NCBI RefSeq assembly: GCF_003182475.1
Contig: NZ_QGTS01000003.1
Coordinates: 1 to 56,778, forward strand
Reading direction: 5' to 3'
Length of the DNA stretch: 56,778 nucleotides
Source of the DNA: Mangrovibacter plantisponsor
Lineage (GTDB): Bacteria > Pseudomonadota > Gammaproteobacteria > Enterobacterales > Enterobacteriaceae
The translations under genes and the position numbers were made by a program. Of this stretch, positions 47,431 through 56,778 are shown one piece after another. Below the pieces are notes generated by a model, which worked only from the letters and a program-made list of their open reading frames with translations, made no database searches and was not told the origin of the DNA. Within the stretch, counting starts at the first letter, position 1. The number at the start of each line of letters is the position of its first letter.

Positions 47431-48528
47431 TCAGGCGAAAATAGTCATCAAATAGGTTATAAACAGGGCCAGGTGTGCGGAGCCATTCAGCACATTGGTT
47501 CGCCCGGTAGAGAAAGATACCTGGCATAACACCAGCACTGTCGACATCACCACAATTTCTGGTAACCCGAGAGCGAAAGTGAGTTCGTGCCCGGTGAGCA
47601 GAGAAATAATCGTCACGGTTGGCACTGTCAGTGAAATAGTCGCCAGAACAGAGCCAAAGAACAAATTCATTGCCCGTTGAACCTGGTTATTAAGCACTGC
47701 TTTGATAGCACCAAGCCCTTCAGGCGACAAAATCAACAGTGCGACCAAAAAGCCGGTGAAAGCAACCGGGGCGTTCAGATGGGTAAGTAATCCTTCCAAA
47801 GGAACTGCGTTCAGCTTGGTGACTGAAATAACCGCAACCAGGTGAACGACCAGCCAGCATGCGTGCCAGATATTGCTGTGTGCAGAGGGTTTACCATGAT
47901 GCGGGTCATCATCGTCACTGTCATCTTCGTGTTCATAGACAAATAAGTTCTGATGTGTGCGGGTCTGGATCAGTAAAAAAACGCCATACATTGCTGCTGA
48001 TATTAATGCAATAATGAGCATCTGGCCGGTGGTAAAATCACCACCCGGCAACGCTGCCGGAAAGATAAGAACAATGACGGCAAGGGGAAGTATCGCCATT
48101 AAATACTGCTTAATGCCATACAGGTTGACGTGCTGGGTAGCAAACTTATTCCCGCCAAGAAGCAGAGAAAAACCAACCAGACCACCAGTGACAATCATGA
48201 TGATGGAGTAGAGCGTATCCCGCATGAGCGTTGGCGCTGCGTCGCCAGTCGCCATTAATGCGGATATCAGGCTGACCTCCAAAATAACAACAGATAAAGT
48301 CAGGATCAGCGAACCAAGGGGTTCCCCCAGGCGATGCGCCAGTACATCTGCATGGCGTACAACACTAAATGCACTAAACAGAATACCCGCAAGGGCAAGA
48401 ATGTTAATGCCGATTATCGCAGGCAAGTTGGTGGTTGATCCCCAAACAAACAACACACCAACTGCAATTAACGGCATGAGTAGTGATGTTTCTTTATGGC
48501 GGGTTTTTACTGCATCCTGGTTTCCCAT
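47431..48528 (-). CDS. chaA: Sodium-potassium/proton antiporter ChaA (CaCA family)
   Basis: A 365-residue inner-membrane Na+(K+,Ca2+)/H+ antiporter. The start at ATG 48528 (MGNQDAVKTRHKET) has AGGAAG 6 nt upstream and matches E. coli. About eleven membrane segments are visible with the two CaCA alpha-repeats (LSVVILEVSLISALMATGDA; SPEGLGAIKAVLNNQVQRAM). The cytosolic loop holds the acidic, His-rich stretch DDSDDDDPHHGKPSAH. Confidence 0.95.
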   Translation of the reverse strand: MGNQDAVKTRHKETSLLMPLIAVGVLFVWGSTTNLPAIIGINILALAGILFSAFSVVRHADVLAHRLGEPLGSLILTLSVVILEVSLISALMATGDAAPTLMRDTLYSIIMIVTGGLVGFSLLLGGNKFATQHVNLYGIKQYLMAILPLAVIVLIFPAALPGGDFTTGQMLIIALISAAMYGVFLLIQTRTHQNLFVYEHEDDSDDDDPHHGKPSAHSNIWHACWLVVHLVAVISVTKLNAVPLEGLLTHLNAPVAFTGFLVALLILSPEGLGAIKAVLNNQVQRAMNLFFGSVLATISLTVPTVTIISLLTGHELTFALGLPEIVVMSTVLVLCQVSFSTGRTNVLNGSAHLALFITYLMTIFA

Positions 48529-49010
48529 AACTAACTTCCTTAACGTGGTGGTGCCAATACTGACAGACACAGGCCCGGTATCATGACAGTTGCAGGTGAC
48601 ATAAAGTGGCCCTGGCGTTGAATTATCTTTTTCGGTGTTTTATTGCATTAAAAAACGCTAACTTAACAGAATATCAGGAAAAAATTGTTACATTTACTCT
48701 GTTTTACCTGATGATTCTTTCTGAGAACCTGGCGAAGTCTCGCAGTTTCCTCAATATGGTAAGTGGGCTCGTGCCAACGCATTGCTCTGTTTTGATAGTG
48801 TATCTGTGTTTTTTTGATTAAGGGCACTGGAGGCGCAGAAAAAAACGCCGATATCAAGTAAAAGCATTACCTCATATTTATGCCTGATTTCGGGTATGTG
48901 TTTTGCATAGATGTTAGCAGAGTGGTTAAGTGGCAGATGACGTAAGCAGAAGCGGCAGGCTTATTTTGAGGTGGTTTGTTGGTTCTGTGCAGTGGCTGTA
49001 GGAGGGTATC
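48529..49010. other. chaA-chaC divergent intergenic region; no chaB
   Basis: About 480 bp. In E. coli chaB lies between chaA and chaC, but no ChaB-like frame is present here. A 71-codon plus-strand frame (48606-48821) does not resemble ChaB. Confidence 0.6.
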
Positions 49011-49676
49011 GTGTTAACGCGAGATTTTTTATTAAAAGCAGATTGCCGTACCGCATTCGGTGATATTGACGAAACACTATTGTGGACAGGTGAACAGCGG
49101 GAAGCGTCACTATGTGAAACGCTGGCACGCCGCCCCGGCCGTGGCCCTGTGTGGGTCTTTGGTTACGGTTCTTTGATGTGGAATCCCGCGTTTGAATTTG
49201 ATGATGCCCGCGCCGGGAGGTTAACTGGCTGGCACCGTGCATTTTGTTTACGCCTTACCGCAGGGCGCGGAACCGCCTGTAAACCCGGCAGAATGCTGGC
49301 GCTACGGGAAGGCGGTGAAACCGTAGGTATGGCCTTCCGCATTCCAGAAAATGAACTGGATGCCGAGTTACCACTACTCTGGAAAAGGGAAATGATAACC
49401 GGGTGTTATTTGCCAACCTGGTGCCATATTGCCCTGGATGATGGGCGCGAAATTGATGCGCTGGTATTCATAATGGATGCCCGGCACCCGTTGTTTGAAG
49501 GAGATACCCGGCCAGAAGTGATTGCGCCTTTAATTGCCGGAGCCAGTGGCCCACTGGGAACCAACGCCCAATATTTGTTTTCCCTTGCACAGCAGTGCCA
49601 GAAAATGGGTATTGTTGACGAGAGTATGGAACGGCTTAATCACCTGGTTCAGCAGTTGCACCAGCCTGGTGCTTAA
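49011..49676 (+). CDS. chaC: Glutathione-specific gamma-glutamylcyclotransferase ChaC
   Basis: A 221-residue cytosolic enzyme that degrades glutathione to 5-oxoproline and Cys-Gly. The substrate loop GYGSLMW is at residues 51-57, and the region IPENELDAELPLLWKREM carries the catalytic Glu. The start is GTG at 49011, with GGAGGG 4 nt upstream. E. coli ChaC is 231 residues; the C-terminus is slightly shorter here. Confidence 0.94.
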   Translation: MLTRDFLLKADCRTAFGDIDETLLWTGEQREASLCETLARRPGRGPVWVFGYGSLMWNPAFEFDDARAGRLTGWHRAFCLRLTAGRGTACKPGRMLALREGGETVGMAFRIPENELDAELPLLWKREMITGCYLPTWCHIALDDGREIDALVFIMDARHPLFEGDTRPEVIAPLIAGASGPLGTNAQYLFSLAQQCQKMGIVDESMERLNHLVQQLHQPGA

Positions 49677-49754
49677 ACGCTTTGCCAGTGCAGCAAAATG
49701 CCGGGTTTTACCCCGGCACTGAACACATAACAAGCCAGTAAAACAAATTGCTGA

Positions 49755-50000
49755 TTACGCGGGTACGTAGCTAATCGCATGCTCCAGCGACTGGCTGTGG
49801 CTGTCAATCAGCACATTCCAGATACCGCTAAAAGGTACGGCGAGGTAAGCAGTATTGCGGTTTTGAACGCTCATGATTTCTGCATCAATCCCGGTCTGCT
49901 CGCAATCATTCGCACTCAGATGAATGTGACAATTGTCTGAACAACGTACTACGACAGTATCGCCGCCAAACAGTTTTAAAGTTGTTTTTACCACAGCCAT
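49755..50000 (-). CDS. Small DUF1883-like protein
   Basis: An 81-residue protein (MAVVKTTLKLFGGDTVVVRC ... VPFSGIWNVLIDSHSQSLEH). The pattern of a GGD-TVVV strand, a central His/Ser-rich strand and a VP-x-SG-x-WNV-x-ID end fits the small beta domain DUF1883, often seen fused to TIR domains. Here it stands alone. It is not part of the E. coli chaC-ychN interval. The function is unknown. Confidence 0.6.
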   Translation of the reverse strand: MAVVKTTLKLFGGDTVVVRCSDNCHIHLSANDCEQTGIDAEIMSVQNRNTAYLAVPFSGIWNVLIDSHSQSLEHAISYVPA

Positions 50001-50221
50001 TGTTAGTTGACCCCATCAGAATAAATTAACAGACCTCCTTGTCTGATTAGTCCCCCTTGATACGTGAGTTTGCTCACAAATCACTCATCTCATAACACCA
50101 AAGAGTCCGTGAGGAATTTCTGATTTTGATCAAATAAAAATGCAATGCTTAAACTTTAATTACAAAATGCTTGAATCAATTCAGCCAGCGCAAAATATCA
50201 CCAGCGACTGGCTGAATAACG

Positions 50222-52012
50222 TTATTTAATTCGGAACAGGCTGGCTGTTTCCGCCAGTTCACCGGCCTGCATTTGCAGAGCATCCGCCGCAGCAGCGGAT
50301 TCGACGACCAGCTCAGCATTTTGCTGTACCATTTGATCAAGGCGAGTGACAGCCTGGTTAATCTCCTGAATTCCAAGCATTTGTTCGCTGGTGGCAATGG
50401 TGATTTCACGCATAATTCCCGACACATTGGTGATGCCGCCTGATACTTCCTCCATGCTGTCACCTGCCAGTCTTACAAAATGCGCGCCACTTTCAACACA
50501 CTGTGTTGTATCGTCAATCAGTGATTTTATCTCTTTTGCCGCCTGAGCGCTGCGCTGTGCAAGGCTACGCACTTCACCGGCTACTACGGCAAACCCACGC
50601 CCTTGTTCTCCGGCTCGCGCCGCTTCCACAGCAGCATTCAATGCCAGAATGTTGGTCTGGAAAGCAATACCATCAATGACACTGGTAATTTGCCCTATAC
50701 GCTGGGATGCATCTTCAATCTGTTGCATGGTGGAGATTGCCTGGGCGACAACTTCACCACCACGCCCGGCAGCCTGAGATGCAGAGGATGCCTGTTGGTT
50801 GGCCTGTGCAGCCGCATCTGTTGAGTGGGAAACTGATGCAGAAATTTGTTCAACGGCACTGGCGGTTTCTCGCAGGCTGGATGCGGCCTGCTCGGTGCGT
50901 GTCGACAAGTCCTGATTACCCGCGGCAATTTCATTGGCGGCAATTTTAACTGAAGCACTGGATTCGCGAATTTGTTCCATTGCTCCGGCCAGCTTGTCAC
51001 AGAATGCGTTAAAAGCATGAGCAATCTGAGATACTTCATCATTGCCGGTATCCGGCAGCCGTTGAGAAAGGTCGTTGGTGCCACTACTGATTGAGCCCAT
51101 AGCGTCACGAATAGAAGACAAGCGCTTCAATACTGTTGAAACCAACATATGCACTAAACCAGCAGAAATGACAGCCAGCACCAGCAAAGCAAAAGCTGAA
51201 GCTTTTAACAGCGCTCGCATACCGGCTGTTGCATCTTGTTTATCCAGCGCAACCACCAGATACCATTGTGTGCCACCAACCTGTTGCGCCGCCAAATATT
51301 TGCTCGCTTCGCCAATGCTCCCTTGTTCCAGTGTTTTGGCCTGGCGTAGTGTGGCAAATGGAATACCGGTAACCAGGCTGTCAAATGGTTTCAGTGCCAG
51401 CTCAGCTTTAGCGGCGGCAATCAAAGTTCCATCTTCGTTGACCAGCATGCCTGAACTGTTGGCCGTTGGGTGAATGCTACGAACGTTATCAACAACCGTA
51501 TCCATGGAGACATCGCCGGCAACCACTGCTTTTATCTGCCCGTCTGCGCTAACCGGGACGGCGAAAGACACCACCAGTTTACCGGTGCCTGCATCAACAT
51601 AAGGTGCAGTGACAATTGGCGCACTGGCCGCAACGGCTTGTTTATACCAGGGGCGCCCGGTTGGGTCATAATCCGCTGGCACGCCGGTTGGATCGGTAAA
51701 CTTCGCAGTTCTGTTGGCATACCCAACATACACGTTAGTAAAACCGCCAGCAGTTGCGATTTGCCGGAAAAACGGCAGCGGGTCATTTTGTAATGCTACT
51801 GACTGCAGGGAAGAAATCATGGTCAGTTTACTGCTGACCCAGTCACGGATTGCCAGCGCATGGCTGTCTGCTGTGCTCTGCAAAATTTGGTTATTTTGGT
51901 TGATGTTGTCCTTACGGGTGACCTGGTAGTTAATGACCGTGTTTAATATCAGGGCAATAACTAAGCATCCTGTTGCAGCCAGCAAAATACGTGCGCGAAT
52001 TGAACTTATCAT
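50222..52012 (-). CDS. Methyl-accepting chemotaxis protein, dCache_1 amino-acid-sensor type
   Basis: A 596-residue chemoreceptor: TM1 (residues 8-28), a periplasmic double-Cache domain (about 35-275), TM2 ([20 protein letters not shown]), HAMP, and a signalling domain with [20 protein letters not shown] at the tip. Residues Tyr115, Arg120, Trp122, Tyr123, Tyr138 and Asp167 keep the spacing of the amino-acid-binding motif of Pseudomonas PctA (Y121, R126, W128, Y129, Y144, D173, from memory), so it probably senses amino acids directly. It ends SLFRIK with no NWETF tail, so adaptation would rely on other receptors. A sigma-28 promoter lies 33 bp upstream. It is not in the E. coli chaC-ychN interval. 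Confidence 0.93.
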   Translation of the reverse strand: MISSIRARILLAATGCLVIALILNTVINYQVTRKDNINQNNQILQSTADSHALAIRDWVSSKLTMISSLQSVALQNDPLPFFRQIATAGGFTNVYVGYANRTAKFTDPTGVPADYDPTGRPWYKQAVAASAPIVTAPYVDAGTGKLVVSFAVPVSADGQIKAVVAGDVSMDTVVDNVRSIHPTANSSGMLVNEDGTLIAAAKAELALKPFDSLVTGIPFATLRQAKTLEQGSIGEASKYLAAQQVGGTQWYLVVALDKQDATAGMRALLKASAFALLVLAVISAGLVHMLVSTVLKRLSSIRDAMGSISSGTNDLSQRLPDTGNDEVSQIAHAFNAFCDKLAGAMEQIRESSASVKIAANEIAAGNQDLSTRTEQAASSLRETASAVEQISASVSHSTDAAAQANQQASSASQAAGRGGEVVAQAISTMQQIEDASQRIGQITSVIDGIAFQTNILALNAAVEAARAGEQGRGFAVVAGEVRSLAQRSAQAAKEIKSLIDDTTQCVESGAHFVRLAGDSMEEVSGGITNVSGIMREITIATSEQMLGIQEINQAVTRLDQMVQQNAELVVESAAAADALQMQAGELAETASLFRIK

Positions 52013-52044
52013 TTTGGTTGACCTTTACTGCGTTGTTTTGCCAG

Positions 52045-52072
52045 TTATCGGCCAACCTTAATTGAGACTTGA
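52045..52072 (-). promoter_or_regulatory. FliA (sigma-28) flagellar promoter for the MCP
   Basis: On the minus strand the -10 GCCGATAA is perfect (8/8, 52045-52052) and the -35 TCAAGTCT matches TAAAGTTT at 6 of 8 (52065-52072), with a 12-bp spacer. The chemoreceptor start codon is at 52012. Confidence 0.85.
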
Positions 52073-52106
52073 GACCACCTAAGTGGTATACCCGACCAGC
52101 ACAGAC

Positions 52107-52460
52107 TCAGAATGTCAGAACTTTATCGGCTTCCAGTGTCCATTTGGCCAGTTCAACCAGAGTGCCAATCTCTATACCGTCAATCAGAGGCAACGCGCTG
52201 ACACCGCGCCCGTCTGCACAGGTTTTACATAAACGCACCGGAATGTTTTGTGCGGTCAGGATCTCCAGCATTTGCTGAATATTGTAGCCTTCTGCCGGGT
52301 GCTGCTGGCGCAGACCTGCCGTAACGGCATCAGACATCAAAAAAAGTTGAAGTACTGGCTGCGGTTGTTGCTCACTCAGTGCAATTGCCAGACGCAGGCA
52401 GTTAAACAGCGACTCACTGCCATAAGCAGCACCATTTGCAATCAGGGTTATCTTTTGCAT
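52107..52460 (-). CDS. ychN: DsrE/F-like protein YchN
   Basis: A 117-residue protein identical in length to E. coli YchN, a hexameric DsrE/TusD-like fold protein perhaps linked to sulfur relay. The start is the ATG at 52460 (MQKITLIANGAAYGSES); the upstream extension is not conserved. A conserved Cys lies in LCKTCADGRG. The role in the cell is not known. Confidence 0.93.
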   Translation of the reverse strand: MQKITLIANGAAYGSESLFNCLRLAIALSEQQPQPVLQLFLMSDAVTAGLRQQHPAEGYNIQQMLEILTAQNIPVRLCKTCADGRGVSALPLIDGIEIGTLVELAKWTLEADKVLTF

Positions 52461-52623
52461 AACACTTCCCTCTGGTTCAGGCATTGTTTCTGGAATTATC
52501 TGTATGGCATGATGATAGTAGTTACCTGTAAGCTGGTACATTGATGTTGAGTCATAAAAGCGAAGTCTCTTCCCTTATTTTTAAAGCGGGTATAACGGGC
52601 TGAATGATAGTTGTAGCTGATTA

Positions 52624-54036
52624 ATGCGTTTTTATTCTTTTTTCTGTACTACGTTTTTGCTTGTTGGCCTTGCTTGTTGGGCAGGCAATGCAGGCGCGGC
52701 GAGTGATACCGTTTCTTCGGGGTCACAGAGTGTTACTGCCGGGGAAAACTTACCCGACCTGGGCGGTACTACTACCTCTCAAAGTGAATTTGAACAAACA
52801 CTTTCTCAATATTTGAAAGGGTTGAGTTCAGCGAGCGATACCTCCACGGATGATTCATCCGCTATTTTCAAAGACTGGGCATTTGATAATGCGCGTGATT
52901 ACGTTTCTTCCCGGATGGCAAAAGAAGCGCAAAGCCTGCTTGCTCCGGCAGGCCAGGCAAGTTTCAGTCTGTTGGTCGATCAGGACGGAAATTTTGCCGG
53001 TACTCAGGGGGCGCTGTTTACTCCCTGGAATGAAGATGCACAAGGCCTGACATGGACACAACTGAGTATCAGCGACCAGGATGAAGGCGTGGTGGGCAAT
53101 GCCGGAATAGGGCAACGCTGGAATCAGGGTAACTGGCTGGTTGGTTATAACTCGTTTTATGATTTATTAATGCACGGGCAAGAACAACGTGGTGGGCTGG
53201 GTGCTGAGCTCTGGGGGCAGTCTCTGCGTCTTTCAGCGAATTATTACTACCCCCTGACTGGGTGGCATAACAGCAGTACCACCCGAAGCCGCAGGCTTGC
53301 ACGGGGTTATGATATCAACGCCCGTGCATGGTTACCTTTCTATCACCATATCAGTACTACAGTAAGCTTTGAGCAATATTTTGGTCAGCACGTTGACTTG
53401 TTCGACAGTGGTACTGGTTACCATAACCCTTATGCGGTTAATGTCGGGTTTAACTATACCCCTGTGCCACTACTGACCTTAACGGCTCAACATAAGCAGG
53501 GTGAAAATGGTGAAGTGCAAAACAACCTGGGGCTTAAGGTTAACTACCGGTTTGGTGTGGCGCTGGACCGGCAACTCTCTGCCGATGAAGTGGCAACAGT
53601 GCAGTCTTTACGTGGAAGCCGCTATGATGCGCCGGAGCGCAATAACATTCCGGTACTGGAATATAAGCAACGTAAAACATTAAGTGTCTGGCTGGCTACA
53701 CCGCCGTGGGATCTCCAGGCGGGTGAGACTGTAAGCCTCAAGATTGAACTGCGGAACCGTTACGGTATTCGTAATATCAGCTGGCAGGGCGATACCCAGG
53801 CACTTAGCCTGACAGCGCCTACAAAACGGCGCGATACCACTGGCTGGACGGTAATAATGCCGCAGTGGAACGATGCTGAAGGCGCCACTAATCAGTGGCG
53901 GTTGTCAGTTATTATCGAAGACACAAAAGGGCAGAAAGTCACTTCAAACTGGATAACGCTTAAACTCACACCACCGGTAACAGCAGATATTCCAGGTAAT
54001 TCAACAGAATACAAGCTGCTGCCCGAAGAGAATTAA
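52624..54036 (+). CDS. ychP: Inverse autotransporter (intimin/invasin-like) YchP
   Basis: A 470-residue outer-membrane protein with a signal peptide (cleavage near AGNAGA-AS), a linker, then an inverse-autotransporter beta-barrel ([60 protein letters not shown]) and a short C-terminal Ig-like passenger (about 370-450). E. coli YchP is about 415-420 residues, so this one is longer at the C-terminus. Its stop overlaps that of the convergent narL by 3 bp. The role is unclear; related proteins are adhesins. Confidence 0.9.
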   Translation: MRFYSFFCTTFLLVGLACWAGNAGAASDTVSSGSQSVTAGENLPDLGGTTTSQSEFEQTLSQYLKGLSSASDTSTDDSSAIFKDWAFDNARDYVSSRMAKEAQSLLAPAGQASFSLLVDQDGNFAGTQGALFTPWNEDAQGLTWTQLSISDQDEGVVGNAGIGQRWNQGNWLVGYNSFYDLLMHGQEQRGGLGAELWGQSLRLSANYYYPLTGWHNSSTTRSRRLARGYDINARAWLPFYHHISTTVSFEQYFGQHVDLFDSGTGYHNPYAVNVGFNYTPVPLLTLTAQHKQGENGEVQNNLGLKVNYRFGVALDRQLSADEVATVQSLRGSRYDAPERNNIPVLEYKQRKTLSVWLATPPWDLQAGETVSLKIELRNRYGIRNISWQGDTQALSLTAPTKRRDTTGWTVIMPQWNDAEGATNQWRLSVIIEDTKGQKVTSNWITLKLTPPVTADIPGNSTEYKLLPEEN

Positions 54037-54680
54037 AAAACTCTGTCCTGGTGCACCCACACCGCGGCCTCAACCCGTGATTTGAGTTTCATCTTTTTCA
54101 GCAGATGCTTAACATGAACTTTCACGGTACTTTCAGTGATATCAAGCTGGCGGGCTATCAACTTGTTGGGTAAGCCCTGTGCTATCAGCCGTAAAATATC
54201 CTGTTCCCTGGGAGTAAGCTGGTTTACATCACGCTCAGTGCCGTTTCGGCTGTTGCGTAAACTGGCCGCGAGGATGGGAGTCAGCGTGTCACTTAATACC
54301 ATTTCACCGGCCGCTGCCTGTTGTAAGGCCACCAGTAACTCTTCAGGTTCCATATCTTTGAGTAAATAGCCGTCAGCTCCACGTTTCAGTGCCTGGACGA
54401 CATCCTCTTCGAGATTAGACACGGTAAAGACAACAATACGGCCGGAGAGAGATTTTTGGCGCAGATGGTCCAACGTTTCCAGTCCGTTCATTCCTGGCAT
54501 ATTCAGATCCAGCAGAATCAAATCCGGATCCAGAGATTCTGCCATGGCTATTCCTTGCTCACCGCTGCTGGCTTCCCCAATAACCTGAATATCGGGGGCA
54601 AGGCCAATCAGTTGCTTTACGCCGCGTCTTAGCATGGGGTGATCATCAATCAACAGAATAGTTGCGGGTTCCTCAGCCAT
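54033..54680 (-). CDS. narL: Response regulator NarL
   Basis: A 215-residue NarL/FixJ-type regulator that controls anaerobic nitrate/nitrite respiration genes. The receiver domain has the acidic pocket DD and the phospho-acceptor Asp in [15 protein letters not shown]; the DNA-binding domain is [20 protein letters not shown] with [20 protein letters not shown]. The ATG at 54680 has GGAG upstream. It is very close to E. coli NarL (216 aa) in sequence. narX lies 111 bp upstream on the same strand. Confidence 0.96.
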   Translation of the reverse strand: MAEEPATILLIDDHPMLRRGVKQLIGLAPDIQVIGEASSGEQGIAMAESLDPDLILLDLNMPGMNGLETLDHLRQKSLSGRIVVFTVSNLEEDVVQALKRGADGYLLKDMEPEELLVALQQAAAGEMVLSDTLTPILAASLRNSRNGTERDVNQLTPREQDILRLIAQGLPNKLIARQLDITESTVKVHVKHLLKKMKLKSRVEAAVWVHQDRVF

Positions 54681-54791
54681 TGTTTTCTCCACATAATCGT
54701 CCAATGAACAAGCGCTTAAAGCCAGTTTAGCACCGGATTGAAAACCTGCCGGGTTCCGTACTGAAGTTTCTGGAGAGTTGTGACTGTGAGT

Positions 54792-56492
54792 TTATTCTGA
54801 TGAACCCGGGGAATGGCGCTTGCTTGCCCGGAAATGTACGGTAATTTCAGTGCCACCAGATGCCGGTGACTGAAGGGAGAATGTCGCGTTCAGGCTTTGC
54901 GCGCGGTCGCGCATAATCAAAACACCATAGTGGCTATTATCACTGATGTTCTCAGGGATACCGGCACCGTTATCAAACAGTGTCAGTGTCACCCAGCCAT
55001 TATTTTCTTCTACTGTGATACTCGCGGCGGTTGCATTGGCATGGCGTACAACATTGCTTAATCCTTCACGCACTATATGAATCAGGTGGAGTATTTGGTG
55101 TTCAGCAATATGCGAAGAGACACCTTGCCAGTTGAGTGAAACGGCAAAACCCAGACGCTGGCTGAAATCTTCACAGCAATCTTCCAGTGCCGTCTTCAGA
55201 CCAGGTTCGTTCAGGTTCAGGCGGAAAGTGCTCAGTAACTGGCGCATCTGCACCCATGAACTGTTCAATTCATGGCGTATCTGGCCGACAAGTGTCTGAG
55301 CGTCGTTGTCCAGCGTATTGCCCTGCATTTGTAATACACCAACCTGCATCTTCATACTGGATAGTGATTGTGCCAGAGAATCATGCAGGTTTTTGGCAAG
55401 GTCTGATTGCTCCTGCATAAGAAGAAATTGCTGTTGCTGTGCCTGCTGTTGCTCAATTGCGAGAACAGCTGTAATACCCGCTGCGACAGTTTCAATTAAT
55501 TGAGAATGTTCGCCTGATAACGCCTGGGTATCAGGCAACTCACCGAGCAAAATTCCGTAAAAATGCTGGCGATTATGTAAGCGCCAGCATAGCGGAGTAC
55601 CCGCTACCGGAGCCGGGTTCACATCACGTGGGCAGTTAAGGCAATCAGTTTCTTGTTGGGCTGTGTAACTGACTTCGTAATAGTGCTGATTTTCATCATG
55701 TTCATAAATACGCAGTTGTAAATTTATCAACGGCGTGACTGACTGCAATTCAAATAAAATACTGGGTATGCGCTGGCAAACAGGCCCTTCACTATTAAGT
55801 ACCAGGTTAATCCGCTGAAGAACCGTTGCGTTATTAATAAATGAGGCAGTCTCTGGGGAGAATAACTGCGTGGGTGGCGTATTTTTACTTGCATGGCGGG
55901 TGATACGCCATTGCATGATGATTAGCACGACGAGTAAGGCAAGCATTACCGCAAGGCATTTTTGAATCAATATAGCCTGCTTGATGTGCTTCGCGGTATG
56001 TATGTCAAAAACCCGGTTAAGGGCGGTTACTTTTTCTGCGAAGACTTCAAGTTGCGGGGTGGCAGCCTGAGGAGACGTAGCAGACAACAGAGCAGGGAGC
56101 AGTGAGGTACGCCAGTCTGCCTGTAACATATCCAGTTGATGTTTTTGGTTGTCATGGCGGGCTGCGTTACCAAGGGTGGTAGAAAACAAAATACTCTGGA
56201 TTTCAGCCAGTCTGCGGCTGTTGGTTTCAGTCACAGGTATTAAGGGCAGTAGTTGCCAGGTTTTAGTATGAATAATATCTGTTGTTTTAATCCCGGATTT
56301 GCTGGTGGCGATTTCCTGGCTTAGCCATACGCATGTGGCCATTCCGGTCGCGCCGAGCACAGCCAGCAGCATAATCAGCGGCACCATAAACTGGCGCAGC
56401 TTTGTGCTTACACGGGGAACGGACATAAACAGTGGCCTCAGCATGAACATCAACTGTGTATGATTGTGAATGATATTGTCGCTCACACCCAT
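54792..56492 (-). CDS. narX: NarX-like nitrate/nitrite sensor histidine kinase, sensor region altered
   Basis: A 566-residue sensor kinase (start 56492; a start near 56450 is also possible). It has TM1 (about residues 36-56), a periplasmic four-helix domain, TM2 (CLAVMLALLVVLIIM), a cysteine-bearing central region (DCLNCPRDV), the HisKA_3 H-box (NLHDSLAQSLSSMKMQVGVL) and HATPase (NGAGIPENISDNSHYGVLIM). The C-terminal half clearly matches NarX. Two sensor features do not. The periplasmic P-box (INKAGSLRMQSYRLL in E. coli, from memory) reads IKTTDIIHTKTWQLL, losing the Lys/Gly/Arg nitrate-contact pattern. Only about 40 residues separate TM2 from the central region, against about 87 in E. coli, so the HAMP domain is missing. 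The kinase itself looks active. Confidence 0.85.
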   Translation of the reverse strand: MGVSDNIIHNHTQLMFMLRPLFMSVPRVSTKLRQFMVPLIMLLAVLGATGMATCVWLSQEIATSKSGIKTTDIIHTKTWQLLPLIPVTETNSRRLAEIQSILFSTTLGNAARHDNQKHQLDMLQADWRTSLLPALLSATSPQAATPQLEVFAEKVTALNRVFDIHTAKHIKQAILIQKCLAVMLALLVVLIIMQWRITRHASKNTPPTQLFSPETASFINNATVLQRINLVLNSEGPVCQRIPSILFELQSVTPLINLQLRIYEHDENQHYYEVSYTAQQETDCLNCPRDVNPAPVAGTPLCWRLHNRQHFYGILLGELPDTQALSGEHSQLIETVAAGITAVLAIEQQQAQQQQFLLMQEQSDLAKNLHDSLAQSLSSMKMQVGVLQMQGNTLDNDAQTLVGQIRHELNSSWVQMRQLLSTFRLNLNEPGLKTALEDCCEDFSQRLGFAVSLNWQGVSSHIAEHQILHLIHIVREGLSNVVRHANATAASITVEENNGWVTLTLFDNGAGIPENISDNSHYGVLIMRDRAQSLNATFSLQSPASGGTEITVHFRASKRHSPGSSE

Positions 56493-56778
56493 ACCCCGGA
56501 AGAGTTATGTTCATGGACAAAAATCGGTAGCGCAGTATTTATTTTAGTGGCAATTAGTGCAGTAGTTATCTGAAAAATAATATGATTTTAATTTTTAAAC
56601 TGAGTTAATTTTCCTTAAATAATCTTAAGGAAAATATCAAAATATGATGAGTATCACGTTAAGTCTGCGGGGTGTTACCCGTGTCGAACCTTAGTCGAAC
56701 CTTCTCATCCTTCCCCATGCTGGAGAATATGCAAAAATATTTATTGGGGTTTAATAAGGATGAATTGGCGAGGATGGT
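56493..56778. other. narX upstream region
   Basis: Contains an 11-bp perfect inverted repeat ATTTTCCTTAA-N6-TTAAGGAAAAT at 56608-56635 and two copies of GTCGAACCTT 11 bp apart (56683-56692, 56694-56703). No gene is complete here; in E. coli narK would lie divergently beyond this point. Confidence 0.5.

Noticed and set aside
48606-48821. 71-codon plus-strand frame as chaB
   Set aside because: It is hydrophobic and Leu/Phe-rich, unlike the charged ChaB.

Overview
The window is an enterobacterial chromosome segment. The right-hand ~22 kb (about 34,970-56,490) carries the conserved Enterobacteriaceae core order ychF-pth-ychH-dauA-prs-ispE-lolB-hemA-prfA-prmC-sirB2-sirB1-kdsA-chaA-chaC-ychN-ychP-narL-narX, with protein lengths almost identical to Escherichia coli. 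Genus cannot be fixed from this window. Within the core, chaB is missing, an amino-acid-type chemoreceptor and a small DUF1883-like gene sit between chaC and ychN, and NarX lacks both a recognisable nitrate P-box and a HAMP domain.

The left ~34.8 kb is an accessory region. Its first 16 kb is a graveyard of insertion sequences (IS3, IS407-like, IS110 and IS630 families; no transposase gene is intact). Between them lie a CirA-like TonB-dependent receptor with a Fur box, an accessory methyl-accepting chemotaxis protein ending in NWESF, an orphan patatin-like phospholipase, an unrecognised double-anchored membrane protein, and broken NmrA-like and GNAT genes.

The most interesting part is 16.4-24.95 kb, a fructan / difructose-anhydride utilisation locus. 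A rightward unit encodes a GPH/MelB-type sugar symporter, a cytoplasmic GH91 enzyme (the inulin fructotransferase / difructose anhydride hydrolase family) and a sugar porin with a one-base frameshift. A leftward unit encodes a LacI-type repressor, a cytoplasmic GH32 fructosidase and a PfkB fructokinase. The gene set makes a plausible full route: porin, then symporter, then GH91 opening a difructose dianhydride to inulobiose (or acting on inulin-type oligomers), then GH32 to fructose, then fructose phosphorylation. Copies of the 9-mer CATGTAACG lie at both outer promoters, and the transporter promoter carries a class II CRP-like site.

From 25.3 to 33.6 kb lies a drug-efflux module: a MarA/RamA-like activator, a truncated ProC-like protein, a divergent NodT-type outer-membrane lipoprotein, a TetR repressor, a periplasmic adaptor, an RND pump and a short-chain dehydrogenase. 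Two matching 24-bp GTGACTA/AATGGTCAC sites overlap the two predicted promoters, which gives a simple TetR regulation model. A decayed IS3-family element (33,639-34,836) and a ychF terminator separate the island from the core genome. No tRNA, rRNA or CRISPR array was seen.
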